Of a DNA stretch of 64,000 nucleotides, positions 52,938 through 63,936 are shown in pieces. Made by a program: the position numbers and the translations under genes. Position 1 is the first letter of the stretch. Each line of letters starts with the position of its first letter. Source of the DNA: Ascarosepion bandense (lineage: Eukaryota > Mollusca > Cephalopoda > Sepiida > Sepiidae). The DNA is taken from NCBI GenBank assembly GCA_037127315.1, contig JBBBDQ010000332.1, forward strand, positions 1,927,501 to 1,991,500. Direction: 5' to 3'. The notes under the pieces are model-generated. The model saw only the letters and a program-made list of their open reading frames with translations, was not told the origin of the DNA and searched no databases.

Positions 52938-53954
52938 ATTTGGAAGTATCCCAATGATTTCATTCGGCATTGTTAAGCGTGGCTATCAAGAGTTACGTGA
53001 AACAAATTCCCAATGAAATAGCTAAAAATGAAAACTGTCATAATTTTACACCAGATCAAAACACCGAAAAAATACAATGAAAATTCTGACAGAATCCCAT
53101 TAGTCATCAACTGGCACCGAAATTTTGCTGGAATTTCAAAATTACTGCACGACTGTTGTGAACACTTTGCGCAAAAAATATTTGCGTCTTTAAGAAAATT
53201 TTCCCAACCCACCTCTCGCTTGTTTCAAAAGAAACAAAATCATCAAACAAAATTTTAATAAACGCAAGTGTTCACACGCAAAACTCCATGTTTTTTTAAG
53301 ATCTTTGTAGTTCAGAAAACACTTACAGAAATAAAAAAAAATCTGTTCGTTGAGCAACAATCTGAGTCAACTCAGTTCTATTAAAAATTCAAAGGAAAAC
53401 ATCACGATTTCTACAAAAGGTTGCAATTGAATTGATTGCCATTTAATATACGCCTTCATTCCAAATGTAACAAACTATTAGATTTATTTAGGTTGCACAA
53501 CTTAAATAAATCGTTATATAAAGGATTTTAGCGACACAAATGTGATGTCAGACAACAATACGTACTTGCTTAACATTTTATTACAACCAACTGTAATTTC
53601 GACATGCGTCTTCGGGTGCAGTATTCAGAATCTCCAGACCTTTCGAACCTTTAAAACGCATGAAGATAGTCACATATGCTTGTCTTAAAACTACTGACCT
53701 CCCGCCCAGGTGGAATGAACAGAATAATAGCAGAGTTATATAAGATTCTTACAAAGCCGTTTGGTTAATTTCTATTCGTAACTAGTCAACTAACGGAAAA
53801 TTCCAAAATGAACAAGATCACCATCATATTAAATACGTTTCAGTAGCATGTTTCCAAGCTGGCGACTGTTCGTTCTCTTTGACTCGTTCATTATCAGGAC
53901 AGCCGTTTTGTTCATTTCAAGACAAGCAACGTTTGTACAAAGACTTACATTTTA
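52938..53954. other. unassigned region
   Basis: No recognised feature. Confidence 0.35.
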
Positions 53955-54675
53955 CTAGCAGTATAGCCCGGCGCTGCTCGGGTGTAATGAAAGCTTTAAA
54001 ACTAATCCATGGTCCTGGAGCTCAGACTCTTTGGACGTTGGCACGAAAGATTAAAAAGCAATAGTTGTTTCCACCGTAGACTGAAAGAAAAATGAATGGA
54101 TGTAAGTTAAAGTTTGATTTCCTGGTATCGATATGAAATAAGTTTTTTCGTCGTAAACTGAATTTTGAAGGCTAATAAAGTCCTCTGATTAAATGGTATC
54201 ATGGCTGAGACTAAGAACTACAATTATATCTACTTAGAGCCAAACCCGATGCAAAAACTAAAATAAAAGGGCTGAAAAAATACAGATATACAGGCAAATA
54301 AACAGACATACACACAAACATCTTGCCTATTATATATATATATATATATATATATATTATCGATTTTCTGCACTATTGTAAGAACTGCAACCTTGAAACT
54401 TCTGAATATCGTTTCTTATGTCTTTGTCTATGAGTGTTTCAAATTTGATTAAAGTCGGACCACTCCTTCTATAACCCGATTTTTTCGATTATCGATTTTC
54501 GATATTTATCGGGGGTACCTCTACACAAAACCTAGCTAAAAACACTCGCAGACGCTTATAGTATAACTGTGTAAATTTTCAAGAAAATCGGTTCAGCCGT
54601 TTCGGAGTCTAGAGGTAACGGACACACAAACACACACACAGACAAAGTTCCATTTATAAATAAGTTTAGATTCAT
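53955..54675 (+). repeat. dispersed repeat with GC-rich terminal hairpin and internal (TA)n
   Basis: Starts ACTAGCAGTATAGCCCGGCG, CTGCTCGGGTGTAATGAAAG (hairpin CCCGG...CTCGGG) and carries the CGATTATCGATTTTCGATAT and GGTTCAGCCGTTTCGGAGTC blocks. It is the inverted counterpart of 6965-7450. A TA array is at 54330-54358. Confidence 0.6.
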
Positions 54676-54810
54676 TTATATATTTTCATACTTGAAAAAT
54701 ATTATTTTAAATATAACTTGAATAACACGGACATTCTGTTGAAATTGTTTAATATTTTTATTTCTTATTGTTTTTTTTCCTTTTTGTTTTGTTTATTTTT
54801 TAATCATGTT

Positions 54811-55060
54811 AATAATAATAATAATAATACTCCATGACAATTACGGAAAACTTTCTAAACAGAACAATCTAGAAAGAGAAATTAAGAGAATGTTGTAAAA
54901 ACATGTGGCAAAAAAAAAAAGCAAAGAAGAGTTCGTACTGGTCAAGAAAAGGATAGATAACATGCACCAACAAAATTCCTAGCAACATCAAGATACAAAA
55001 AGTCAGAAAATGGTCTTTTTTGGCGCTGCTCATATATTAAGGAGGACTTTTTCCCTTAAA
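54811..55060 (+). mobile_element. R4-like relic beginning at (TAA)n
   Basis: After (AAT)n at 54811-54828 the frames give LEREIKRML, then NKIPSNIKIQKVRKW and LALLIY, aligned with DLEIEIEKMW and ERIPGNSSLRDIQKIVLLST of the full copy. Old and frameshifted. Confidence 0.5.
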
Positions 55061-55740
55061 AAATTTACATATATGGTAAATCTAAGTTTAAATAATGGTT
55101 TCGGTTCTATGTGTGAACAAAGCATGGCATTAAGAATTAAGTTCGGAATAAAAATGATCTCAACAAAGTGAAAAAAAATTATAGGAAACAATGAAGTTTT
55201 CTTGAAATCACCTCCAGCAAGGCGAGACAATGAATCATGAACTGCAGACAGTCGATACGAGATTTGAGCGAGATTTGAGTGAGACTTCCGTGTGATTTTC
55301 AAAGCAAACACAATCTTGCCGGAAGGGTGAGGGCGGAAAGCTTTTATCTGTCAACATGGCGTCTCACCATTCTATGACTCTTGTCATGAACGTGCAGTTC
55401 ATTTGTTCTCTGCACAATCAACAATAAAAAGACGAAGAATGGCGAGTGAACAAGATATAAATTAATAAATAAACCGGCATAGTGAAGTTTGAAAAAAGTG
55501 AAAAACGGCAGGGGTGCCAACTGAATTAGGTCACCATCTTACATAACGCAGAGTTCTGTTTTCTTTTTGTGCCTTTAAGGGAATATCTTTACCTTATTTC
55601 ATCAGTCCTCTCAACAGGAAAAAATATTAGAAAACAAACTGAATTATTATTTACTAGAAGTTATTAATAAATATTTCTTATTTACTAAAGTAAGGATTGA
55701 CATATTGCTATTCCTGTTTTGTTTTGTATTTTTTTATTTT
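55061..55740. other. unassigned region
   Basis: No recognised feature. Confidence 0.35.
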
Positions 55741-55751
55741 TTTTATTTTTT

Positions 55752-56370
55752 TTATAATCATGTCACCCCAAGCAAAGCAGAAATGCCTACTGATGTGCAG
55801 GGGATTACAGAGAGACTATCAAAAAGGTACAGGGGATGTCGAAGAAAAGATAAGAAATGTGTGGAAATTAAGTAGATAGAAGATGGCAGTTGAGCTTACA
55901 TTTAAACTTTTGGAGAATGTAGCTATCAGGGAAGCAGGCAAATGGCATGGAGTTCCACAAACGGGAAGTGCGAAAAAAGAAACTGTTAGATTAGAAGAGG
56001 CGGTTACATTTAATTATTTCGACAGTAAAAAGGTGGGACCTTGATGCCAATCTAGTAGCACGAGTAAATAAATATAGTCGGGTACCAGGTGAAAAAAGCT
56101 CGTCAAAGCAATTGCCAAGAAAATATTTATAGAAAAGGCAGAGGGAAGCCACGTCACGGTGGTGAGAAAGTGACTGAAGTCGAGATGTCAAGTCAGGATC
56201 GATTACATTACAAATTCTTCTTTAGATTTTGTCAAGAATCGCAAGATATATAGCAGGAACACCCGACCAGATTTGGAAACAGTATTCAATGTACGGACGA
56301 ATGGTAAATGTGCAAGAGGGACTCTGACGAGAAAAATTTTCTAGCACGACACTGAGACCCAACTTACTTT
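55752..56370 (-). mobile_element. LINE L-B, 3' part (left member of inverted pair)
   Basis: Begins with the 3' end complement (AATCATGTCACCCCAAGCAA). The minus frame near 56191-55991 encodes SRLQSLSHHRDVASLCLFYK and FTRATRLASRSHLFTVE. Truncated near the IYKS region. Confidence 0.68.
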
Positions 56371-56427
56371 TATAAAAAATTAAATAAGAGTCTGATATCA
56401 ACCATAAAAATTAAAATTAAAATCCGT

Positions 56428-57205
56428 TTTCACTGCGCCTCCTCGTCCTAACTCTCTCAGCAGACCTCAACTGGAATGACTTCATCGAATCCATAGCTAA
56501 AATCTGCTGCTAGGAAGGTCGGTTCATTGTGTAGAGCCAGGAAGTTTTTCCCGTCTGATTCTATCCTGCACATATATAAATCTGACATCCACCCGTGTGT
56601 TGAATGCTGCTGCCACTAATGGTCAGATGCCTCTGCTATCGCCCTCTGGGTTCTTGACAAAATCAAACGGAGAATCTGTCATGTGATCGATCCCGACTTG
56701 GTAGCTCAGCTGCAGTCATTTTTCGCCGACGTAATGTGGCTTCCCTCTGTCTCTTCTAAAAATACTTTTACGGCTTCTGCTCAGATGAGCTTAGCTCACT
56801 GGTTCCCCCTCTGCATGAATTTACTCGAGCTACTAGACTAGCAGCTAGGTCGCACCCATTTACAGTAAAACCAATAAAATGTAACCTCACCTTCTACTGT
56901 AGTAGATTCTTTTCTCGCACTTCCCGCGTGTGGAATTCCCTTCTGTATAATTGCTTCCCCGACAGCTACAATCTTCAAGAATTTAAATGTAAGGTCAATT
57001 ATCATCTCCTATCTCTCTGACTTGCATCCTTTCTTTCATGTTCTTTTCTCAGTCCACTCTACTCTCATCACACCATTAGTCTCATCCTTCTCTTACCTAT
57101 TTCCTGACACGCCCTATAACTTGTCTCTCGTTCTCATCACTTTTCTCCTGTGTAACCCCTGCACACCAGTGGCAGTAAAACTGCCTTGCTGGGGGGTAAA
57201 ATATT
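56428..57205 (+). mobile_element. LINE L-B, 3' part (right member of inverted pair)
   Basis: Plus-strand copy with FPSDSILHIYKSDIHPCVEC-type codons, the CLFLKILLRLLLR-shifted FYKYF region, ARATRLAARSHPFTVKPIKC and VWNSLLYNCFPDSYNLQEFK in changing frames. Ends GCCTTGCTGGGGGGTAAAAT then AATAAATAAA. Confidence 0.65.
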
Positions 57206-57334
57206 TAAAAATAAATAAATAAATAAAATAAAATAAATAATATACAGTATTAATCATAAAAAAAACAAAAAAAGGTTTAAATTTATGAAAATAAAAATAA
57301 AGATCCGATATTAATTACGAAAAATAAAAAAAGA

Positions 57335-57575
57335 ATCTTCCTTATGTGCTATATCCCTTCAGGACATAGGTGATCGTGACTCTCCACAATTTCCTGTATT
57401 TTGTAGCTCTTAATAAATTTTGTTTTCTTGTTACGTCTCTTAAACTATGTTCCAATATCTATTATCCAAACTAACTTGCTTTCGTCTGTTCCTCTTAGCT
57501 TCAAACTGTCCTACGCGTATCAGATTTTCCAAGCTCTCTTTCTTCATTATGTGCCCGAGAAATTTCAACAAGTAC
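57335..57575 (-). mobile_element. decayed L-A fragment
   Basis: CTTATGTGCTATATCCCTTC, AGGACATAGGTGATCGTGAC and TTCTTCATTATGTGCCCGAG match the L-A 3' coding end at reduced identity. Confidence 0.5.
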
Positions 57576-58683
57576 AAGACTCGCACACTGCATGAAGTAG
57601 ATACACTGCTAATAACTGCTAGTCAGTATCGGCGCACGCTGGAGGAAGGCAGATTTTAGAGTGTCATATACAAAATGTAAACACACGTCAGTGGCCGAGA
57701 GTGTTCAAATTCAGTATTAAATGAGTTGTGCGTATATAGCGGCGATTGGCTACTGTTTTTTAAAGTTTGCCGTTTCTCCAGAGTGCTTAGTCGACTAGCG
57801 AGAGAGTAAATAGTCATCCGCAGACAGTCCTGATATGCTCTATCATAGCTCTAAGGTTAGACATCCGATTGCTTCTAGCAAGGATTAAAACCAGACCGAT
57901 TTTATATCAGTCGGAGAGTCTAATTCTAAGCAGGGTGTAGGAAAACAGATTTTAGCGTGTTAAAAGCTTCTTCGTAATTTAGACTATAGTTTACTTAGAA
58001 ATTTTAAGTTTTTTTTTTAAATTAGAGGGTAGTTGAAAAATACATAAAAAGGAGTTGATGTTGTATTCGACAATTAATTGTTAAAGCTGTGCTCTCCTTA
58101 GCAAAAAATTATAAACTTAAGTGTTGTTACTGTGAAAAATTACTGCGAAAGTAATCACCAAAATGGAGGTTGGGAATAATAGTGATAATAACAAATTCTA
58201 AATTACGAAGAAGCTTGTTGAGGAAATGTTAGCATATTATCAATAAATTTTAACTTTACTATACATACAGCTCCTATTTTCTGATAATGCCGTGTTTGGA
58301 CGTCAGTATTTACAAAAATAAACATGCTTGTACACACAAAATAAGTTCCTAATTTTTAAAAAATATACTGTGAATAGTTGAATTGTAGTGCTTCAATTCA
58401 CTTGACCACTACAGATTAACATAGAATTTTAAGATAAGTTATAAATTATCCTGATTAAAATTGAATAAAAGAATGAAAACATTTCTTGTAAAAAATGATT
58501 ATTAATAAGAGTTTTTTAATTTCCATAATATATATTTTTTTACATAAAAGCAATTTAAACAATATCTTAGTTTTATTGCTTTCTTTACGATTCAGAGTAA
58601 AGTTTTATAACTCGGCGTCCTTTTTCTTAAAAATAATTAAAATGAATATTTATATTCTCGTAGAACCTGTCTTTATAGCTAAC
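57576..58683. other. unassigned AT-rich region
   Basis: No recognised gene or repeat. Confidence 0.35.
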
Positions 58684-58990
58684 AGTCAGTTAAAGTGCCA
58701 TACGTGATACACGCTTGGGCGATCATGTCTCGAAAGAGACATGACTGACTGTGCAGAAGATTATCCCACAGTAGGTTGCCATTACTTTCTGCGGTAGACT
58801 GGTTGCCGACCAAGGCTATAGAACCCAATCTGTCCTGCTATTTTAACCTATAACTGGAAGGAAGAGACGGATTAATACCTTTCCTAAGGATATTTGCGCG
58901 TAAGTGAATACAATGGATTCAACTGGAATTCGAACTCGGCTACCCGGTTTCTCGTTCCGAGCCGATATCCACTGTACCACAACGCATACT
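58684..58990 (-). mobile_element. tRNA-derived SINE (SINE-A), full length
   Basis: All family landmarks are present: perfect hairpin CATGTCTCGAAAGAGACATG (58724-58743), CTGCGGTAGACTGGTTGCCG, AGACGGATTAATACCTTTCC, B-box complement GGAATTCGAACTC, and A-box complement CCACTGTACCACAAC. Confidence 0.85.
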
Positions 58991-59239
58991 GCAACATAAA
59001 ATTGACAACAACTAAATAAATAAAAAAAAAAAAAAAAAAGAAAGAAGATTTAGCTTGTTGCCAAAAAGTATAATCAAGGCTGTCCACTCCAACTATGGAT
59101 GGTTTATTTCGTAGGGGTCAAATATACAGATAAAAAAATTAACCAATAGAAACAATTTACAAACACCAGTATTAGAATTTAACAATATTTGACAAAGGAC
59201 AAAAATACAGGAGTGTGCGCTACAATCCGGTTAAATTTA

Positions 59240-60000
59240 ACTTGGCATAAAATGACAACCATATTAAATATATCATTTTTTTCTTGTTCCAGATTTGTGT
59301 GACAAGTCTGCTGAATTAAAAACAAATTAAGCAAAAAGTCCAGTGAACTTGAGCGCCGTACTGCAATTATTGTGGCTCTACGTTGTGGCCGCACGCCCAA
59401 AGATATTGAGTTTTTCATTTTCCAAAATCGACTGTGTACGAATTTGCCAAGACCTTCAAAGAGTCTGGTGAGGCTGTGGGTGAGTCCTTGACTCCTCAGA
59501 GAAAAAGCACAGAACCGATCCGAGGTTCGCAAGAGGAACAAGGACTTCCTAGAGCAGCTTCAGGTCCTTATCGATGGAAGAGGTCTACCTGGATGCCATA
59601 AAGAATGTTGTGAAGCCATGGATTGATCAGGTAGCTGCAGGGAAGCCATGGCTCTTCCAACATGACTGAGCGCCTGCTCATGCGTCCAATTAGGTCTAAG
59701 CTTGGTGTGACGAGAATTTGAACAGGTTCTGGTCCCCTAGTAGCCCAGACCTGAATCCTTGCGCTGATTAGCTATGGGACGTACTTGAGAGACGGTCCAA
59801 CAAACGTGCACACAATACTGCCGACTCCCTGAGGACTGTCACCATTGAGGCCGTGGCCAACTTGTTCAGGGAGCAGGTGACGAACGCCTGTAGGAGGTTT
59901 CGGCCTCGTGTGAAGGCTGTGGTTGAAGCTGGAAGCTGCTGAATTGAATTATATGGTAGAGGAGAGATCAAACAACAATGTTATGAATCAATTTGTCATG
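59240..60000 (-). other. shadow note: see mariner relic on plus strand
   Basis: Minus-strand frames here are antisense to the plus-strand mariner-type relic described in the next entry and carry no independent signal. Confidence 0.2.
59320..60000 (+). pseudogene. Tc1/mariner-superfamily transposase relic (DDD type)
   Basis: Frames encode an N-terminal helix-turn-helix part (ERRTAIIVALRCGRTPKDIE), later EVYLDAIKNVVKPWIDQVAA, GKPWLFQHD (second catalytic Asp), SPSSPDLNPCAD (third position Asp) and RRSNKRAHNTADSLRTVTIE, AVANLFREQVTNACRRFRPR. A third Asp in place of Glu and this C-terminal layout suggest a maT or related DD37D-type element. Several stops and frameshifts, and the first Asp region is deleted. 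Confidence 0.65.
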
Positions 60001-60202
60001 TAATTACTTGTGATTCTAAATAAACAATTTTTCTTTCAGTATATGTTTCTTCCGGATTGTAGTGCACACCTCTGCACTAGAAAACTTGTCTGTGTGGAAA
60101 GGTGTGTGCGATGTATGCAATATGAGATTCGAAAAAAAAACATTTGGCTTTGGCTCGTTGACTGAAATCACAAGTATTCTTTTTTTTCTTCTTTTCTCTT
60201 AC

Positions 60203-60207
<5 letters not shown>

Positions 60208-60240
<33 letters not shown>
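60208..60240. repeat. (TA)n microsatellite
   Basis: Left border of the palindrome. Confidence 0.9.
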
Positions 60241-60242
<2 letters not shown>

Positions 60243-60398
60243 CTTTTATAAACAAGTTACTTCGCTACCTTCGTTTCCACCATGAGTGGTTTCTTCAGGC
60301 GATTTTTAGTAACTCAATTAAAATTTGAATAGTTATTAAAAATCGCCTGAAGAAACCACTCATGGAAACCAAGGTAGCGAAATAACTTGTTTATAAAA

Positions 60399-60401
<3 letters not shown>
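60241..60401. repeat. near-perfect palindrome inside (TA)n
   Basis: CCTTTTATAAACAAGTTACT at 60242 is inverted at the right end (60382-60401), and GAGTGGTTTCTTCAGGCGAT is inverted at about 60342-60361. Arms are about 70 bases with a 20-base spacer. Flanked on both sides by TA arrays, so a foldback element inserted in, or carrying, TA repeats. Each arm contains CCTGAAGAAACCACTCATGG followed by GAAAC, a loose hammerhead-like layout. Confidence 0.8.

Positions 60402-60486
<85 letters not shown>
60402..60486. repeat. (TA)n microsatellite, long
   Basis: About 85 bases of TA between the palindrome and the tRNA-like/hammerhead unit. Confidence 0.92.
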
Positions 60487-60491
<5 letters not shown>

Positions 60492-60499
60492 GGTATGGC

Positions 60500-60639
60500 T
60501 TCTCCTGCCGAGCGACCATAGCTCAGAGGTAGAATCGCCGACTGACGCCAATTCGGTCGGGTTTCAGTCCTGGGTTAAAAATTAATGCCTAACCGTACTG
60601 ATGAGCTGTGATACAGCGAAACTGATCAGTCTGCAGATG
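60500..60639 (+). mobile_element. tRNA-like SINE unit carrying a hammerhead ribozyme
   Basis: A box TAGCTCAGAGG at 60519-60529 is a consensus tRNA A box. A B-box-like GGTTTCAGTCC is at 60560-60570. A spacer GTTAAAAATTAATGCC leads to the ribozyme at 60593-60639. TA arrays flank the unit. The layout recalls the schistosome Sm-alpha SINE and animal retrozymes, which combine Pol III-type signals with hammerheads; relationship is inferred from architecture only. No protein. Confidence 0.72.
60593..60639 (+). ncRNA. hammerhead ribozyme, type I layout
   Basis: Core C-T-G-A-T-G-A at 60598-60604. Stem II is a perfect 5-bp hairpin GCTGT-GAT-ACAGC (60605-60617), then GAA at 60618-60620. Stem III is ACTG/CAGT (60621-60630). 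The cleavage triplet GTC is at 60629-60631. Stem I is short: G60595-T60596-A60597 can pair with T60632-G60633-C60634 (one G-U). Self-cleavage after C60631 is predicted. Stem I is weak, and activity in a monomer is not assured. Confidence 0.78.
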
Positions 60640-60661
60640 ATATATATATATATATATATAA
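60640..60661. repeat. (TA)n microsatellite
   Basis: TA tract closing the hammerhead unit. Confidence 0.88.
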
Positions 60662-61309
60662 GTGAAACAGAAAATAAATTCCGACAATTCCCTCACTATT
60701 GTAATACTGAATTAACCTTACAATACATATTTTACGATATAACGATAATTTATTTTATCGCATATCAATAATCTAATTAATTACGATTTATAGTTAAGTT
60801 AAACAACTCGCATATTTTTGAATTTGTCGCAGTTATATTATGTTATTATATTAGATACTATTAAATTAAACCGTGCACAAAAACTCTACTTAAACACCGG
60901 ACATTTAACTGCAATCTCAGTTTTTACAATGAAGTAATTTAAAATTCACCGTCACAAAATTTTAACTCCATTCTACACCTCCTATAATACCACCCCTACA
61001 TTTAATTAATATATATCTAAATTAATGACACACAAACATCGACAGAACATAAATAATTACAGCAATATTTGGAATAAACATAGATACACCCAAACAAGAT
61101 TCGCAGTCCGGCTGATTAGACGTATTTCTCTCGTGGCAAATTTTTCGTATTGGGTCACGTGATTCCACACATGTGATGTACTATTTTTAGCCATTGGCCA
61201 ATCTTGTTTTTAAGGGCCGTTATTTAACTTTACATGTATTATCTTAACTGTTGATTTCTTAATATTATGAGAAATAGAGAAAAAAGAGAAAAAGAGAGAG
61301 AGAGAGAGC

Positions 61310-61342
<33 letters not shown>

Positions 61343-61584
61343 TTAAATGTTGTTAAGGATGGATATGTGCCATATATACATAGTAAACTACAAAAAAAGA
61401 ATTTCTCGAAATTTTCTAAAATTGAATATGTGGGGGGTTAAAGATTTTCTAAAAAAAAAAAAAAGGCAAACTCAAAAGTAATTTCCTTCATTTGTGAATA
61501 AGCCCTGAAAGTTTCATTAAAATCCACCGATTACTTGATTTTTCAAAGATTTCAGCAGATATATTAAAACTTCCCATACTAATT
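60662..61584. other. unassigned AT-rich region
   Basis: Includes a (GA)n/(GT)n tract at 61292-61340 and an R-Y repeat piece at 61480-61545 (TTCATTTGTGAATAAGCCCT). Confidence 0.4.
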
Positions 61585-61791
61585 TATGGTTCCTGGATAT
61601 AACGGTAAAATGCATTCGGCAGTAAGACCTCTGATTGGGAGGTTGTAGAGTAGCATGGAACCACCTCTTAATTGCTATTGTTCCCAGGTCCACCCTGACC
61701 CGGAGTGGTAGCACCTGTTAGGGTCCCAGCTACGGGCAAATAGTTAACCCCTAAACTGGAGTCAAAACACTATGAAAGTATAAAAAAGACA

Positions 61792-61833
<42 letters not shown>

Positions 61834-62150
61834 AAAAATATACACTTTTGAAGGACATATTACCAACAATATACTTTTGAAGGAAAATTATTACCATAAC
61901 ACATTTTTGAAGGAAAAAATTATTACCAGCAATAGATTTTTGAATACAAAACTAGAAGATATCTTCAGTTTTCTAAAATAAAAAAATATTTTTCCACCAA
62001 AATCTGACTAAACCAATCTTCTCACTATGACCGAACATTAAAAAAATACCTTAAAACTCCACCTGTTTGGCATTAAATAACCCACAGAGATTGATATGCC
62101 ATTAAACAAAACTCAAAGTCAAACTAATCTATGGTACCCAAGTTAACGCA
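61585..62150 (+). repeat. dispersed repeat R-X with internal (TA)n
   Basis: Collinear with 42425-42950: CCTGGATATAACGGTAAAAT, GGCAGTAAGACCTCTGATTG, CACCTGTTAGGGTCCCAGCT, AACACTATGAAAGTATAAA, TA array 61796-61829, degenerate ACATTTTTGAAGGAAAA units, then TTAAATAACCCACAGAGATT. Confidence 0.6.
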
Positions 62151-62784
62151 ATTAAAACATTTTTCACCAAAATTTCTAAGGTTTTAAAATGAAAGAAAAA
62201 AAATAATTTAATAACCAATAAATTCTTTGGCCTTTCCTCTCAATAATAACATGAAAATTTCGAGGATAAAAGTTTGAGTTTAGGGCATTTTTTTCGTCGT
62301 GTCTGCTCATTTTCTGGAAATACTTATGTAGTAAGGTTTATGTATAACTTTGACAGCTCTAAAAATCATGCATTTTTTAATTTTTTTCTTTTCTCAGCGA
62401 ATACACAGAAAAGTATTTTAAACCTTCCTCTGCCACTCATAGGAGTCTTTTTTTAAAGATATAACCAGAGTGAGTGGTGAATATCTGTCAGCGGGAGAAA
62501 GTGGGGTTAAGAAGGAAGGATAAGAGAAACGAGTGGAGTTCATAAATGGTACTAACTCGCCTTGACACATCTTCTTGTACAATAGGTACTCGCTGGCAGC
62601 AGCGGGCGAACACGTTGGGTTTGTCGAAAAACCAATAATGAACAATTGCGTCTGCTATTTGCTAACCAATTAACTAAGAAAACATATTATGAAAAGGACC
62701 ATAGACCGTCCATTGGCCAGTCAATAGCCAGAGAAAGCCTCTCCCCCTTAAGTGACGCGCAGAACTCAGTGGCGCTTAAAAATA

Positions 62785-62816
<32 letters not shown>

Positions 62817-62819
62817 TTA

Positions 62820-62866
<47 letters not shown>

Positions 62867-62965
62867 TTATTTGCACTTTATTAGTAATAGTAGTCGTAAT
62901 CGTAATAAAATATTAGTAATGTTTGGGTGGGGCGGTGCCAGCTAGAATTGTTTTTACAAATATCA
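62151..62965. other. unassigned region with (TTC)n/(TAT)n tract
   Basis: Microsatellites at 62788-62875 give the low-complexity translation there. Nothing else recognised. Confidence 0.4.
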
Positions 62966-63268
62966 GTCAGTTAGGTGCCATACGTGATACACGCTTGGGC
63001 GATCATGTCTCGAAAGAGACATGACCGACTGGGCAGAAGATTATCCCGCAGTAGTTTGCCATTGCTTTCTGCGGTAGACTGGCTGCCGACCAAGGCTATA
63101 GAACCCAATCTGTCCTGCTATTTAACCCATAACTGGAAGGAAGAGACGGATTAATACCTTTCCCAAGGGTATTTGCGAGTAAGTGAATACAATGGATTCA
63201 ACTGGAATTCGAACTCGGCTCCCCGGTTTCTCGTTCCGAGCCGATATCCACTGGACCACAACGCACAT
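62966..63268 (-). mobile_element. tRNA-derived SINE (SINE-A), full length
   Basis: About 300 bases. Perfect hairpin CATGTCTCGAAAGAGACATG at 63004-63023, body CGGATTAATACCTTTCCCAA, B-box complement GGAATTCGAACTC, A-box complement CCACTGGACCACAAC. Closest to a family consensus among the copies here, with 58684-58990. Confidence 0.87.
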
Positions 63269-63289
63269 AAAGTACATACTAATGGGTAC

Positions 63290-63655
63290 TCCGACGTGGT
63301 GCAATGGTTAGCTATCGTTCCTCGCGTGGTCAGTTATAACAGTGTAGTGAGTTCGATCCCGATTACCGTACCGTCGTTGTTTGTCCTTCTTGCATTATCT
63401 TTTTTTTTCACATGTACGCTACGCTTAGAAAATCGCCGTTCTTTGAGCAGTTTAACTTGGTGCAATGATAAGACGCTTGTCTCACTTGATCAGTAACGCC
63501 GGATTATTGAGTTCAATCCTCACTAGATACCCACATATTTTCGTTTGTTTTGTTTATCCCCCCCATCTACGCTACGCTTACAAAATCGCTATTCTTTGGC
63601 CAGTTTGAGCCTCACTGGGAGCCCATACTTTCGGTCTTGTGTGATGTGCAAGTTT
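63290..63655 (+). mobile_element. second tRNA-like tandem array (about 2.3 units)
   Basis: Plus-strand units: A box TGGTGCAATGGTTAGC at 63298 with B box GAGTTCGATCC at about 63348, then TGGTGCAATGATAAG at about 63460 with GAGTTCAATCC at about 63510, then CACTGGGAGCCCATACTTTC of a third. Each unit ends in CTACGCTTA(G/C)AAAATCGC. Same family as 828-1415 with a unit of about 160 bases. Confidence 0.65.
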
Positions 63656-63781
63656 CACTAAAAAAATCACTCTAAGTAAAGGTTGGTTTGAAAATAGTGT
63701 GACGGTTAAGAAAAAAATGACCTTGCCAACCGAGTTCGAATCACAGCTGAAGTAGTGCGTATTTAACGTTAATTTTATTTT

Positions 63782-63935
63782 TATGACCATGTTCCATCTC
63801 TTCAGGACTTAAACGATCATGTCTCTCCACAGATTCCTTCTATTTATCATCTGTGAATTACCGTGTAGTTTTGGGAAACATAGCGGAGTGGTTTCCTCGT
63901 TGTCTTCTCCATGGTTTGGAATTCACGGTTTTCCT
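63782..63935 (-). mobile_element. decayed L-A fragment
   Basis: CATGTTCCATCTCTTCAGGA, CTTAAACGATCATGTCTCTC correspond to the L-A end TTCAGGACGTAGGCGATCATG; the rest is degraded. Confidence 0.45.
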
Positions 63936-63936
63936 T

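Noticed and set aside
62646..62945. 99-codon frame with poly-Phe, poly-Leu and Ile/Tyr runs
   Set aside because: Produced by the TTC and TAT microsatellites.
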